DNA from: Azospirillum sp. 412522
GTDB lineage: Bacteria; Pseudomonadota; Alphaproteobacteria; Azospirillales; Azospirillaceae
Length of the DNA stretch: 64,000 nucleotides
Reading direction: 5' to 3'
NCBI RefSeq assembly: GCF_019805165.1
Contig: NZ_RWIJ01000019.1
Coordinates: forward strand, 1-64,000
This document shows positions 17,797-26,795 of the stretch, piece by piece (positions within the stretch are counted from its first letter, which is position 1; every line of letters starts with the position of its first letter). The notes under the pieces were generated by a model. The model was not told the DNA's origin. It did not search any database and saw only the letters and a list, made by a program, of their open reading frames with translations. Both the position numbers and the translations under genes were made by a program.

Positions 17797-19075
17797 GACG
17801 CACCCCGTCCGCCCGGTCCCACATCACGCGCGGATCGAAGACATGGCTTGCCAGCATGGTCAGGATAACGACGGCGGCAAAGGCGATCGCGCCGTTATCG
17901 GCGCGGACGGAGGCGACCGCGCCGAACTGAACCAGCGCCGTGAGGATTGCGATCATGAACACGTCCACATTGGACCAGCGCCCGATGGCATCGATGAAAC
18001 GGTACAGGCGCGTCCGCCCCTGCAGCCGAGCGGCCGATCCGCGCCAGGCGCTGACGACGAACCATGCCAGGCCGCCCAGCTTCAGGAGCGGCACGGCGAT
18101 GCTGGCGACGAAGACCAGCAGGGCCAGCGGCCACATGCCGGACCCGGCCAGCTCCCCCACCCCGCCCAGGATCGTGCTGGGATCGCCCTGGCCGAAATTG
18201 ACGACGGTCATCACCGGCAGCAGGTTGGCCGGCACATAGAGGATGGCGCTGGTGGCGACCAGCGCCGTTGTCCGCCCCAGGCTGTCCGGTTCCCGCACAT
18301 GCAGGGGACTGCCACAGCGGGTGCAGCGGCTCGGCGCCCGCTCATGCTCATCGTCATGAATGCGCTGGCAGACCGAACAGGCGATCCAGCGCCGTGGAGG
18401 AGGCGCCGGATCGGGCGCCACCCGATCGATGGCCGACCACAGCGCCCGGCGGTCGAGGCCCTGATCCATCGCGGTCATCGCCAACACATAGCCGCCGAGC
18501 GCCAGCCCGCCGGTCAGCAGTTCCGCATTGGCGAAGCCGTAGAGCTTGGAATAGCCGACCAGCAGGCCGAGCAGGAAGACATCGAGCATCGCCCAGGGGC
18601 GCAGGGATTCGGTCAAGGCGAACAGCCGGGCGGTCGCCCGTGGCTTTTCCGGCGGGAGCCCGGCGCGCAGGCGAAGCAGCACGGCGATCACGCCTGCGAC
18701 GCGGACCAGCGGCGCGCCCAGCACCAGCAGCCCGACCAGCAGCGACAGCGGCCACATCCCCTGGTCGGCCAGAGCCTCGATCCCGGTTGTGACCAGGCCG
18801 GCGCGGTCATTGCCCTGGATGTGCACCGCCATCAGCGGATTTGCGGCGATCAACCCCAGCATCAGCAGCGCGGTCAGCGCCATCGGCAGGGCATGGCCGG
18901 GTCCGCCCGCCACATGCCGGTACAATACCGCGCCGCATCGCGTGCAGACGGCCCGGCCATGGCGGGGCAATTCACGGACGCGATGAAGCCGCCCGCAATC
19001 CGGACAGCCGACCAGATCGTCCCGTACCGTCGCCCGATGCCCGCTCAACCCGATCTTGCCCTGCCCTGTCGACAT
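17789..19075 (-). CDS. pqiA: Intermembrane transport protein PqiA
   Basis: A 428-residue inner-membrane protein with two homologous PqiA domains. Each has a zinc-ribbon-like cysteine set (CPDCGRLH...CTRCG near the N-terminus; CSVCQRIH...CTRCG mid-protein) followed by four membrane helices. It works with PqiB and PqiC in lipid trafficking between membranes. The ATG at 19075 starts just before the first zinc ribbon; its RBS is weak. The open frame continues upstream to 19234, but that extension is not family-like. It is divergent from the GntR gene. Confidence 0.93.
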   Translation of the reverse strand: MSTGQGKIGLSGHRATVRDDLVGCPDCGRLHRVRELPRHGRAVCTRCGAVLYRHVAGGPGHALPMALTALLMLGLIAANPLMAVHIQGNDRAGLVTTGIEALADQGMWPLSLLVGLLVLGAPLVRVAGVIAVLLRLRAGLPPEKPRATARLFALTESLRPWAMLDVFLLGLLVGYSKLYGFANAELLTGGLALGGYVLAMTAMDQGLDRRALWSAIDRVAPDPAPPPRRWIACSVCQRIHDDEHERAPSRCTRCGSPLHVREPDSLGRTTALVATSAILYVPANLLPVMTVVNFGQGDPSTILGGVGELAGSGMWPLALLVFVASIAVPLLKLGGLAWFVVSAWRGSAARLQGRTRLYRFIDAIGRWSNVDVFMIAILTALVQFGAVASVRADNGAIAFAAVVILTMLASHVFDPRVMWDRADGVRHD

Positions 19076-19225
19076 GCACGCGCCCGAAAGATTTAACGCA
19101 AATCCCGCACTCCAATTGGCTTTTTCGCACGGCTGCGCAAGCCCCGGCGAACGAGGTAGGCGATTTTCCATCGCACCGCAGCAAAGTTGGCCGCCGGTCC
19201 GGGAATTCCCGATTGACCGAAGGTT

Positions 19226-19235
19226 TATGTACATA
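19226..19235. promoter_or_regulatory. Candidate GntR/HutC operator
   Basis: The perfect palindrome TATGTACATA lies 42 bases upstream of the GntR/HutC gene. HutC-type regulators bind palindromes of the form (T)GTATA/(T)GTACA, and self-regulation from such a site is common. It is AT-rich against GC-rich surroundings. Binding is inferred. Confidence 0.4.
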
Positions 19236-19276
19236 CATTATCATCCAAACGTCACATCGCGGCTTCGGAGATCGGG

Positions 19277-20113
19277 GTGCAGGGGTTGACACGGCAAGGC
19301 CTGACCGGACAGCACCGCGGTGGCGGACCCGCCTCCACACCGGCCGGTCAGGACCAGGACGACCGGGAACTCGCCGGGCTCGCGCTCGATGGCCGCGGAC
19401 CGCTGTTCGACCAGATCAAGCGCGCCGTCGCCGGCCAAATCCTGCGCGGGCGCTGGCTTGCCGGCCAACGCCTCCCGAACGAGGCTGAACTGTCGAGCCT
19501 CTACGGCGTCTCCCGCCAGACCGTGCACAAGGCCATCGCCCTGCTGGCACGGGAGGGTTTCCTGGTCCGCCGCCGCCGTGCCGGCACCTTCGTCGCCACC
19601 GGCCGCCGCGACCGCTTCGCCCTGCCCATCGAGGACATCGGCGACGTCGTGGCGCGGGAGGGCCGTGTCTACGAGTTCCGCATCCGCGACCGCAAGGTTT
19701 TCCGCAACGGCGAAGGCATCCGCTGGCCCGACCTTAGCGACGGGACACCGATCCTGACGCTGGAATGCCTGCATTTCAGCGACGGCACGCCGATCCAGCA
19801 CGAACGCCGCCTCGTCAACCTGGAGGTCGTGCCGGAGGTGATTGACGAATCCTTCGATATCGTGGCACCCAGCCGGTGGCTGGTTGACCGGGTTCCCTGG
19901 TCCTCGGCCGACCACACGGTGCGTGCGGTCAACGCCACGGCGGAGATGGCGGCGCTTCTGGGGGTCGAAGCCGGGGCGGCCTGCCTGTCGATCCGGCGGC
20001 AGACCATGCATCTCAGCCGGCCGGTGACGCTGGTGCATTTCCTGTCGGTCGGCGACCGGTTCAGCCTCAGCGGGTCGTCGATCACCGACAGCGCGACCGA
20101 GTTGAATTTGTAA
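19277..20113 (+). CDS. GntR-family (HutC subfamily, UTRA) transcriptional regulator
   Basis: A 278-residue regulator. The winged HTH spans ~40-110 (LPNEAELSSLYGVSRQTVHK) and is followed by a UTRA effector-binding domain (~125-265, with FSDGTPIQHERRLVN). The start is GTG at 19277 after CGGAG. It lies directly upstream of, and in line with, a polar amino-acid ABC importer, so it probably represses that operon until an amino acid or a breakdown product binds. The effector cannot be told from sequence. Confidence 0.88.
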   Translation: MQGLTRQGLTGQHRGGGPASTPAGQDQDDRELAGLALDGRGPLFDQIKRAVAGQILRGRWLAGQRLPNEAELSSLYGVSRQTVHKAIALLAREGFLVRRRRAGTFVATGRRDRFALPIEDIGDVVAREGRVYEFRIRDRKVFRNGEGIRWPDLSDGTPILTLECLHFSDGTPIQHERRLVNLEVVPEVIDESFDIVAPSRWLVDRVPWSSADHTVRAVNATAEMAALLGVEAGAACLSIRRQTMHLSRPVTLVHFLSVGDRFSLSGSSITDSATELNL

Positions 20114-20177
20114 ACACAAAAGGACCGGCGGCAGCCGCCGGCCACAACAGGGGTCTTTCACGATGGAGAGCAAAGCG

Positions 20178-21008
20178 ATGGTTCGGACGATGTTCAAGAC
20201 GGCGCTGCTCGGCGCCACCCTGCTGGTCGCCGGGGCCGCCGCCGGCACGGCGATGGCCGACACGCTGGCCGACGTGAAGAAGGCGGGCGTCCTGACCGTC
20301 GCCACCGAGATGCAGTTCCCGCCCTTCGACTTCCTTGAGAGCAACGAATACAAGGGCGTCGACCGCGACCTGATCGACGAGGTGGCGAAGGAGCTTGGCG
20401 TCAAGGCCAAGTACATGGACCTGCCCTGGACCAGCGTGCTGCCCGGCCTGGAAGCCAAGAAGTTCGATCTGGTCATCGCCCCGGTCACCATCACGAAGGA
20501 GCGCACGAAGCGCTACGCCTTCACCGTTCCGATTTCGGAGGCGACCGCCGCCCTGATGAAGCGCGCCGACGACAAGTCCATCAACAAGCCGGAAGACATC
20601 GCCGGCAAGAAGGTCGGCGGCGGCAAGGGCACCTCGCAGCTGGCCCAGGTGAAGGAATTCGGCCAGACCCTGCCGACCCCGCCGGACGTGCGCGAGTATG
20701 TCGACAGCAACCAGTCCTATGCGGATCTCGCCGCCGGCCGCGTCGACGCCTCGGTCAACTCGCTGCCGAACCTGAACTTCGCCGCTGCCCAGCGCAAGGA
20801 CACCTTCGCCGTCGTCCTGCCGCCCTTCGGCAAGCCCTCCTACTTCTCCTGGGTCGGCCGCCTGGACGCGAACGACAAGAGCCTGATCGAAGCGGTCAAC
20901 GCCGCCCTGGTGAAGATCCAGAAGGACGGCCGCATGGGCACCATCCAGAAGAAGTGGTTCGGCGTCTCGCAGGAGCTGCCGACCACCGTTCCGGAACCGC
21001 AGCTGTAA
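20178..21008 (+). CDS. Polar amino-acid ABC transporter substrate-binding protein
   Basis: A 276-residue periplasmic binding protein of SBP family 3. The Sec signal ends GAAAGTAMADT and the mature part begins KKAGVLTVATEMQFPPFDF; FTVPISEATAALM and WFGVSQELP follow. The ATG at 20178 has GGAG eight bases upstream; ATG 20163 is the alternative. Between the GntR stop and this start is a perfect 8-bp GC hairpin (20125-20141). Two stem-loops follow the gene, then two permeases and an ATPase. The substrate is unknown. Confidence 0.88.
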   Translation: MVRTMFKTALLGATLLVAGAAAGTAMADTLADVKKAGVLTVATEMQFPPFDFLESNEYKGVDRDLIDEVAKELGVKAKYMDLPWTSVLPGLEAKKFDLVIAPVTITKERTKRYAFTVPISEATAALMKRADDKSINKPEDIAGKKVGGGKGTSQLAQVKEFGQTLPTPPDVREYVDSNQSYADLAAGRVDASVNSLPNLNFAAAQRKDTFAVVLPPFGKPSYFSWVGRLDANDKSLIEAVNAALVKIQKDGRMGTIQKKWFGVSQELPTTVPEPQL

Positions 21009-21009
21009 G

Positions 21010-21053
21010 GGGGGACGCCCCCGGACATCCCCTCTCCCCCAGGGAGAGGGGAT
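21010..21053 (+). other. Tandem stem-loops between binding-protein and permease genes
   Basis: Directly after the binding-protein stop come GGGGG-ACG-CCCCC (21010-21022) and then a perfect 12-bp stem ATCCCCTCTCCC/GGGAGAGGGGAT with a 3-base loop (21027-21053). No T-run follows. Such hairpins often protect the 3' end of the binding-protein mRNA or reduce read-through into the permeases. The second hairpin has the look of a dispersed high-GC genome repeat. Confidence 0.6.
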
Positions 21054-21088
21054 AGGTCGCGGCCCCGCCGTAATCGAAGGCCCACCCG

Positions 21089-21736
21089 ATGAAGTTCAGC
21101 GTCATCATCGACGCCCTTCCCTATCTGCTGGGGGCGGCCGTCACGACCATCTGGGTCTCGCTGCTCGGCGTTCTGCTGGGGCAGGTGATCGGCGTCGCCG
21201 TCTGCGTGGCGCGCCAGTCCGGCGGCCGGGCGGCCGACATGGCCGGCGGCGTCTATGTCAGTTTCTTCCGCGGCGTGCCGCTGCTGATCCAGCTCCTGCT
21301 GATCTACTACATGCTGCCGCTGATCGGCATCGACGTGCCGCCGCTGGTCGCCTCCATCGCCGCCCTGGGCCTCGCATCCGGGGCCTACGTGTCGGAGATC
21401 TACCGCGGCGCCCTGAACGCCGTCCCGCATGGCCAGTCGGAGGCGGCGCTGGCGCTGGGCTTTCCCGGCCGGTCGATCTGGGCGCGCATCCTGCTGCCGC
21501 AGGCCTTCCGCATCTCCGTCCCCGCCCTGGTCAACGAACTGATCCTGCTGCTGAAAGCGTCCTCGCTGATCTCGGTCGTCGGGGTGGCGGAGCTGACGCG
21601 GACCAGCCAGACCATTTCGGCCAGCAACTACCGCCCGCTGGAGATCTATCTGGCGGCCGGGCTCATCTATCTGGCGATCAACGGCGCGCTGGCCCTGTTC
21701 GGCACGCTGGTCGAACGCCGCCTGCAACAGGCCTGA
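21089..21736 (+). CDS. Polar amino-acid ABC transporter permease
   Basis: A 215-residue HisM/HisQ-type inner-membrane permease with about five helices. It has the family segment SFFRGVPLLIQLLLIYY and the coupling loop EAALALGFPGRSIWARILLPQAFR. It pairs with the next permease, four bases downstream, as a heterodimer. Confidence 0.92.
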   Translation: MKFSVIIDALPYLLGAAVTTIWVSLLGVLLGQVIGVAVCVARQSGGRAADMAGGVYVSFFRGVPLLIQLLLIYYMLPLIGIDVPPLVASIAALGLASGAYVSEIYRGALNAVPHGQSEAALALGFPGRSIWARILLPQAFRISVPALVNELILLLKASSLISVVGVAELTRTSQTISASNYRPLEIYLAAGLIYLAINGALALFGTLVERRLQQA

Positions 21737-21740
21737 CCCG

Positions 21741-22445
21741 ATGTTGGACCTCGCCCTTCTCGTCCAGTACGGCCCGGCGCTGCTGCGCGGCTTCGGCGTC
21801 ACCATCCTGTGCTGGGGCGCCGGCTGCCTGATCGGAATGGTGCTGGGCTTCGTCCTGATGCTGCTGCGGCAGCTGCCGGTGAAGCCGCTGCGCTGGATCA
21901 TCCGCGCCTACATCGAGGTGATCCGCGGCACCCCCTTCCTGATCCAGCTGTTCCTGCTCTACAGCGGCGGCCCGTCCATCGGCCTGCGGCTGGAGGCGAC
22001 CACCGCCGGGATCCTCGGCCTCGGCCTCTACGGCAGCGCGTACTTCGCCGAGATCTTCCGCGCCGGCTATCAGGCCGTGCCGAAGGGACAGGTGGAGGCG
22101 GCGCTCAGCCTCGGCATGTCGTATGGCTCCATCCTGCGCCGGGTGATCGTGCCGGCGATGCTGGTGTCGACCATCCCGGCCATCGTCAACATGATGGCGA
22201 TCCTGACCAAGGAAACGGTGGTGCTGTCGATCATCACCGTTCCGGAACTGATGTACGAGATGCAGACGATGGCGGCGGAGACCTTCGCCACCTTCGAGAC
22301 CATCCTGGGGATGGCGCTGTTCTACTGGCTGCTGGTGGAGGTGGTGTCGCGCCTGGGCCGCCGGCTGGAGGCGCGCGTCACCCGTTTCCTGACCCATGCC
22401 TCGCCGCAGGGGTCTTCGACCGAGACCGCAACCGCGAGGGCGTGA
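21741..22445 (+). CDS. Polar amino-acid ABC transporter permease
   Basis: A 234-residue permease, paralogous to its upstream neighbour, with IEVIRGTPFLIQLFLLY and the coupling loop EAALSLGMSYGSILRRVIVP. About five membrane helices. Its stop overlaps the ATPase start by one base (TGATG), so they are translationally coupled. Confidence 0.92.
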   Translation: MLDLALLVQYGPALLRGFGVTILCWGAGCLIGMVLGFVLMLLRQLPVKPLRWIIRAYIEVIRGTPFLIQLFLLYSGGPSIGLRLEATTAGILGLGLYGSAYFAEIFRAGYQAVPKGQVEAALSLGMSYGSILRRVIVPAMLVSTIPAIVNMMAILTKETVVLSIITVPELMYEMQTMAAETFATFETILGMALFYWLLVEVVSRLGRRLEARVTRFLTHASPQGSSTETATARA

Positions 22446-23272
22446 TGACCGCCGTTTCCCAAACCGCCACTCCGCCGCGCTCCTCGGCCGCCGGCGACGC
22501 CGTGCCCATGGTCTCGATCCGCGGAGTCGGCAAGAGCTTCGGCACCAACGAGGTGCTGCGCGACATCGACCTGACCGTCAACAGGTCGGAGGTCGTCTGC
22601 CTGATCGGCCCCAGCGGCTCGGGCAAGAGCACGCTTCTGCGCTGCATCAACTTCCTGGAGGTCTACGACCGCGGCGAGATCCGCATCGAAGGCAAGCTGG
22701 TCGGCTACACCGAGGATGCGCCGCGCCGCCGGCTGTCGAACCGCGACCTGCGGGATCTGCGCCGCAACGTCGGCATGGTGTTCCAGCAGTTCAACCTGTG
22801 GCCCCACATGACGGCGCTGGAGAATGTGGCCGAGGCGCTGGTGCAGGTCCGCGGCATGGACAAGGCCGCGGCGGCCGCCCATGCCCGCCGGATGCTGGAC
22901 CGGGTGGGTCTGGCCGCCAAGGCCGACAGCTACCCGGCCCGCCTGTCCGGCGGACAGCAGCAGCGCGTCGCCATCGCCCGCGTCATCGCGATGGAACCGC
23001 ATCTGATGCTGTTCGACGAGCCGACCTCGGCGCTCGACCCCGAACTGGTGGGCGAGGTGTTGCAGGTCATGCGCGATCTGGCGGCCGACGGGATGACCAT
23101 GGTGGTGGTGACCCACGAGATGGGCTTCGCCGCCAACGTCGCCGACAAGGTCGCCTTCCTCGACCGCGGCCGCATCGCCGCCTTCGGCACCCCGCGCGAG
23201 GTCTTCCACGGCTCCATGGAACCGCGGGTGCAGCAGTTCCTGCAGACCTATCACGAGCGGAACAGTTTCTGA
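22445..23272 (+). CDS. Polar amino-acid ABC transporter ATP-binding protein
   Basis: A 275-residue GlnQ/HisP-type ATPase with Walker A GPSGSGKST, the Q-loop in VFQQFNLWPHMTALENV, signature LSGGQQQRVAIAR, Walker B LMLFDEPTSALD and H-loop VVVTHEMGFA. It ends the importer operon behind the GntR/HutC gene. The N-terminal ~20 residues are Ala/Ser-rich and extra to the usual domain. Confidence 0.94.
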   Translation: MTAVSQTATPPRSSAAGDAVPMVSIRGVGKSFGTNEVLRDIDLTVNRSEVVCLIGPSGSGKSTLLRCINFLEVYDRGEIRIEGKLVGYTEDAPRRRLSNRDLRDLRRNVGMVFQQFNLWPHMTALENVAEALVQVRGMDKAAAAAHARRMLDRVGLAAKADSYPARLSGGQQQRVAIARVIAMEPHLMLFDEPTSALDPELVGEVLQVMRDLAADGMTMVVVTHEMGFAANVADKVAFLDRGRIAAFGTPREVFHGSMEPRVQQFLQTYHERNSF

Positions 23273-23402
23273 GCGATGGTTCAGCCGATGTGGGAGCAAG
23301 TGCCGCAACGAAAACGCTCCCCTCTGGCACCCCGCCGGCAAACCGGCTAAGAACCTTTCGCACGCGCAACAGAACCGCAACGCGAAAGTTTCGGCCCCGT
23401 CG

Positions 23403-24077
23403 ATGATCGAACTCCGGTCCGTCACCCACGCCTATGGCGACCGTCCCGTCCTGCACGACCTGTCGCTGCGGTTGGCGGAGCGGCGCATCGCCATTCTCGG
23501 CGGCAACGGGTCGGGCAAGAGCACGCTGGCACGGCTGCTGAACGGCTTGATCGTTCCGACCTCCGGCACCGTCGCCGTCGATAGCCTGGACACCCGAACC
23601 GATGGCCGCGCGGTGCGCCAGCGGGTCGGCTTCGTCTTCCAGAATCCCGACACCCAGATCGTCTACCCGACGGTGGAGGAGGACCTCGCCTTCGGGCTGA
23701 AGGCACGCAAGCTGCCGAAGGACGAGATCGCCCGTCGCGTCGCCGGGGCGCTGGAACGTTACGGCCTCGACCGCTACCGCCACCAGCCGGCCCACCAGAT
23801 GAGCGGCGGCGAGAAGCAACTGCTCGCCATCGCCGGGGTGCTGGTGCTGGATCCCGCCTACGTGATCTTCGACGAGCCGACCACCCTGCTCGACCTGCGC
23901 AACCGCCGCAAGGTGATCGAGCTGCTGCGCGGGCTGCCGCAGACGGTGATCGTCGTCACCCACGACCTCGACATGGTGAAGGATTTCGACCGGGCGCTGG
24001 TGCTGGAGGATGGCCGGATCGTCGCCGACGGCCCACCGGCGGAAACCGTGCCGGCCTACATCGAGCGACTCGGCTGA
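23403..24077 (+). CDS. bioM: Biotin ECF transporter ATPase BioM
   Basis: A 224-residue energy-coupling-factor ATPase with Walker A GGNGSGKST, signature MSGGEKQLLAIAG, and Walker B VIFDEPTTLLD. The short form and its place before BioN and BioY identify it as BioM. It energises biotin uptake. The stop overlaps the bioN start by one base. No BioR-like site (TTATMKATAA) was seen in the 130 bases upstream. Confidence 0.93.
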   Translation: MIELRSVTHAYGDRPVLHDLSLRLAERRIAILGGNGSGKSTLARLLNGLIVPTSGTVAVDSLDTRTDGRAVRQRVGFVFQNPDTQIVYPTVEEDLAFGLKARKLPKDEIARRVAGALERYGLDRYRHQPAHQMSGGEKQLLAIAGVLVLDPAYVIFDEPTTLLDLRNRRKVIELLRGLPQTVIVVTHDLDMVKDFDRALVLEDGRIVADGPPAETVPAYIERLG

Positions 24078-24727
24078 TGCTGGGGCTCTACCTGCATCGG
24101 GAGTCGGTCATCCACCGCCTGCCGGCGGGGGTGAAACTGGGCGGGCTGCTGCTGGTGACGATGGTGGTGTTGGCCCTGCCCGGCGCCTGGGGAGCGCTGG
24201 CCGCCGGGTTCATCGGCGCCGCGGCCCTCGTCACGGCGAGACTGCCGGCCGGGCGAGTGCTGGCGGAGCTGCGGACGCCGGTCGTCATGCTGACCCTGCT
24301 GTTCGGCTTCCAGTCCCTGCTGGCCGGCGGCGGGTGGGAGGAGACGGCCGTCGCCATCGCCCGCTTCGCCGCGCTGATCCTGCTGGCGACGCTGGTCACG
24401 CTGACCACCCGCGTCATGGACATGGTCGATCTGTTCGAGTGGCTGTTCGGCCTGCTGCGCCCGGTCGGCGTCAACCCGGCAAAGATGGCGCTGATGCTGG
24501 CCCTGACCATCCGCTTCATCCCGCTGCTGGGCGATCAGGTGCGCGAGGTGCGGATGGCCCAGCGCGCCCGGGGCGTGGAGCGCAACATAGCCGCCCTGTT
24601 CGTTCCGCTGCTGGTCAAGATCCTCACCATGGCCGATGATCTGACCGCCGCGCTGGAGGCACGCGGCTACGACCCGGCAGATTCCGGAACCAAAGAGACC
24701 GGGACCAAAAACAGCACCCAACGATAA
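24077..24727 (+). CDS. bioN: Biotin ECF transporter transmembrane protein BioN
   Basis: A 216-residue EcfT-family membrane protein with about five helices. It has the two coupling signatures seen in this family, of Ala-Arg-Gly type: QRARGVERN and LEARGYDP. It links BioM to the substrate-binding BioY. It is followed by bioY after 27 bases. Confidence 0.93.
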   Translation: MLGLYLHRESVIHRLPAGVKLGGLLLVTMVVLALPGAWGALAAGFIGAAALVTARLPAGRVLAELRTPVVMLTLLFGFQSLLAGGGWEETAVAIARFAALILLATLVTLTTRVMDMVDLFEWLFGLLRPVGVNPAKMALMLALTIRFIPLLGDQVREVRMAQRARGVERNIAALFVPLLVKILTMADDLTAALEARGYDPADSGTKETGTKNSTQR

Positions 24728-24754
24728 CGACACCAGCCGAAGGAAACGTCCGCC

Positions 24755-25303
24755 ATGCTGTCCACCCGCGACCTCGTCCTCTGCGCCCTGTTCGCCGCCC
24801 TGCTGGGCGGGCTCGGCATGGCGCCGCCGATTCCCCTCGGTTTCCTGCCGGTGCCGATCACCGCGCAGACGCTGGGCGTCATGCTGGCCGGCACCATCCT
24901 GGGGGCGCGGCGCGGCGGCATCGCCGCCCTGCTGTTCGTGCTGCTGGTCGCGGCGGGGCTGCCGCTGCTGGCCGGCGGACGCGGCGGCATCGGTGCGCTG
25001 ATGGGGCCGACCGGCGGATTCGTGCTGGCCTGGCCGGTCGCCGCCTTCATCACCGGCTGGCTGGCGGAGCGGTTCGCCACCACCGCCAACCCGATCCGCC
25101 TGTTCGCGGTCAGCGTCCTCGGCGGCATCCTGGTCGTCTACGCCGGCGGCATTCCCTGGCTGTGGCTGGTCGCCGGCCTGCCGATCGACAAGGCGGTCTT
25201 CGGCTCGCTGGCCTTCGTCCCGGGCGACCTGATCAAGGCCGGCATTGCCGCCGTCGCGGCTTCGGGCGTCCGCCGTGCCGGGATCCTGCCGATCCATGCC
25301 TGA
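24755..25303 (+). CDS. bioY: Biotin transporter substrate-binding protein BioY
   Basis: A 182-residue S-component with about six membrane helices. It has the BioY segments PITAQTLGVMLAGTILGARRG and GPTGGFVLAWPVAAFITGWL (each quoted up to the limit or shorter in the protein at residues ~30-50 and ~85-104). It binds biotin with high affinity. The next gene starts eight bases before its stop, which ties biotin uptake to the ligase/thiolase pair downstream. Confidence 0.92.
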   Translation: MLSTRDLVLCALFAALLGGLGMAPPIPLGFLPVPITAQTLGVMLAGTILGARRGGIAALLFVLLVAAGLPLLAGGRGGIGALMGPTGGFVLAWPVAAFITGWLAERFATTANPIRLFAVSVLGGILVVYAGGIPWLWLVAGLPIDKAVFGSLAFVPGDLIKAGIAAVAASGVRRAGILPIHA

Positions 25304-26795
25304 AAGACCGGCACCTGACCGACCACCCCTGATCGGCGACCTCATGGGGGCGGACAACCTCGCCCGCCCTTTCGCAATGGCCGCCGGTCGGGCGCCCGGC
25401 CATCCGGCGCTGGTCTTCGGCGCCGAGGCGATATCCTACGGCGCCTTGCTGGAGCAGGTGCGGCGGGCGGGGGCCGGCGTGTCCGTCCTGCGTCGGGATG
25501 ACGTGCCGCCCCGAGTGGCGCTCAGCCTCGGCAACCGGCCGGAACTGCTGGCCCTGTTCTTCGGCATCGTCGCCGCGGGCGGCATCGTCGGACTGCTCGA
25601 TCCGAAATGGAGCGCCGCGCAGACGGCTTCCGCCCTGGACACCCTCCGTCCCGACCTGCATCTGACGACGCGGACCGCCGCCGCCTGGATCACGGGACAG
25701 CCGCCGGACTGGAGCATCCCCCCGGTCGATCCGAAGACCCCCTTCCTGGTCGGCTTCACCTCCGGCACCACCGGGCGGCCGAAGGCCTTCATCCGCAACC
25801 AGGGCTCCTGGCTGGCGACGCTGGAGGCAAGCCGCGTCGAGTTCGGCATCGGTCCCGACGACGTCGTGCTGGTGCCGGGACCGCTGGTCCATGGCTTGGG
25901 CCTTTACGGCGCGGTGGAAGGGCTTTCGGCAGGCGCCACCATCCGGGTGCAGCCGAAGTTCGACGGACCCGACGCGGCGGCACAGTTGGCGGAGTGCAGG
26001 GTCACCACGCTTGTCGTGGTGCCGACGATGCTGGTCGGCATCCTCGATGCGGCGGAACGCGAAGGCCGCCGCTTTCCGGACCTGCGCCGGGTGGTCTGCT
26101 CCGGCGCCAAGCTGGCGCCCGCAGTGCATGACCGGCTGGCGGCGCTCTGTCCTGACGCCGCCATACTGGAGTATTACGGGGCGTCGGAGCTGAGCTTCGT
26201 CAGCCTGCGTTCCTCCCGCGAAGGCGCTCCCACCGACAGCGTCGGCCGCCCCTTCCAGGGGGTGGAGCTGAGCCTGCGTGACGATGACGGCAACCCGGTG
26301 GAGCGCGGCCGGCCCGGAACGGTCTGGGTACGCAGCGGCATGCTGAGCGACGGCTATCTCGGCACCGCCGACGGCGCCGGCTATCGCCAGCGGGACGGCT
26401 GGGGAACGGTCGGCGACTATGGCTGGATCGACGGCGAGGGTTGGCTGCGGCTGGTCGGCCGGGCCGGCGACATGGTCATCACCGGCGGCCTGAACGTCTA
26501 TCCGGCGGAGGTCGAGGCGACCCTGCGCGCCCATCCCGCGGTGGCCGAGGCGGTGGTGTTCGGCCTGCCCGATCCCTATTGGGGAGACGCCCTGTCCGCC
26601 GTCGTCTGGTGGCGTGGGACCGGGCGCGCGTCGCTGGCCGATCTGCGGAGTTGGTGCCAGGAGCGGCTGGAGGCCTACAAGGCGCCGCGAAAGCTCTTCG
26701 CGGCGGCCGAAATGCCCCTGACCGGCAGCGGCAAGATCGCCCGCGCCGATGTCCGCGAGCGGGCGATAACCGGGGGGCTGGAGGTGGTGGGGTGA
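25296..26795 (+). CDS. AMP-dependent acyl-CoA ligase linked to BioY (YhfT-like)
   Basis: A 499-residue ANL-superfamily ligase with the P-loop FTSGTTGRPKAF, the A5 motif EYYGASELSF, A8-type GDYGWIDGEGWLRLVGRAGD and the A10 lysine in PLTGSGKIARADV. It activates a carboxylic acid to its CoA thioester. The ATG at 25296 overlaps bioY by eight bases. In Bacillus the BirA-controlled yhfUTS cluster has the same BioY-ligase-thiolase arrangement, so the substrate may be pimelate or another biotin-related acid; this is inference. It overlaps the thiolase gene by four bases. Confidence 0.88.
   Translation: MPERPAPDRPPLIGDLMGADNLARPFAMAAGRAPGHPALVFGAEAISYGALLEQVRRAGAGVSVLRRDDVPPRVALSLGNRPELLALFFGIVAAGGIVGLLDPKWSAAQTASALDTLRPDLHLTTRTAAAWITGQPPDWSIPPVDPKTPFLVGFTSGTTGRPKAFIRNQGSWLATLEASRVEFGIGPDDVVLVPGPLVHGLGLYGAVEGLSAGATIRVQPKFDGPDAAAQLAECRVTTLVVVPTMLVGILDAAEREGRRFPDLRRVVCSGAKLAPAVHDRLAALCPDAAILEYYGASELSFVSLRSSREGAPTDSVGRPFQGVELSLRDDDGNPVERGRPGTVWVRSGMLSDGYLGTADGAGYRQRDGWGTVGDYGWIDGEGWLRLVGRAGDMVITGGLNVYPAEVEATLRAHPAVAEAVVFGLPDPYWGDALSAVVWWRGTGRASLADLRSWCQERLEAYKAPRKLFAAAEMPLTGSGKIARADVRERAITGGLEVVG

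Noticed and set aside
23333..23402. Search for a BioR or BirA site or riboswitch before bioM
   Set aside because: Only short GC repeats (GCCGG-CAAA-CCGGC and TTTCGC...GCGAAA) were found; none matches a known biotin regulator site.
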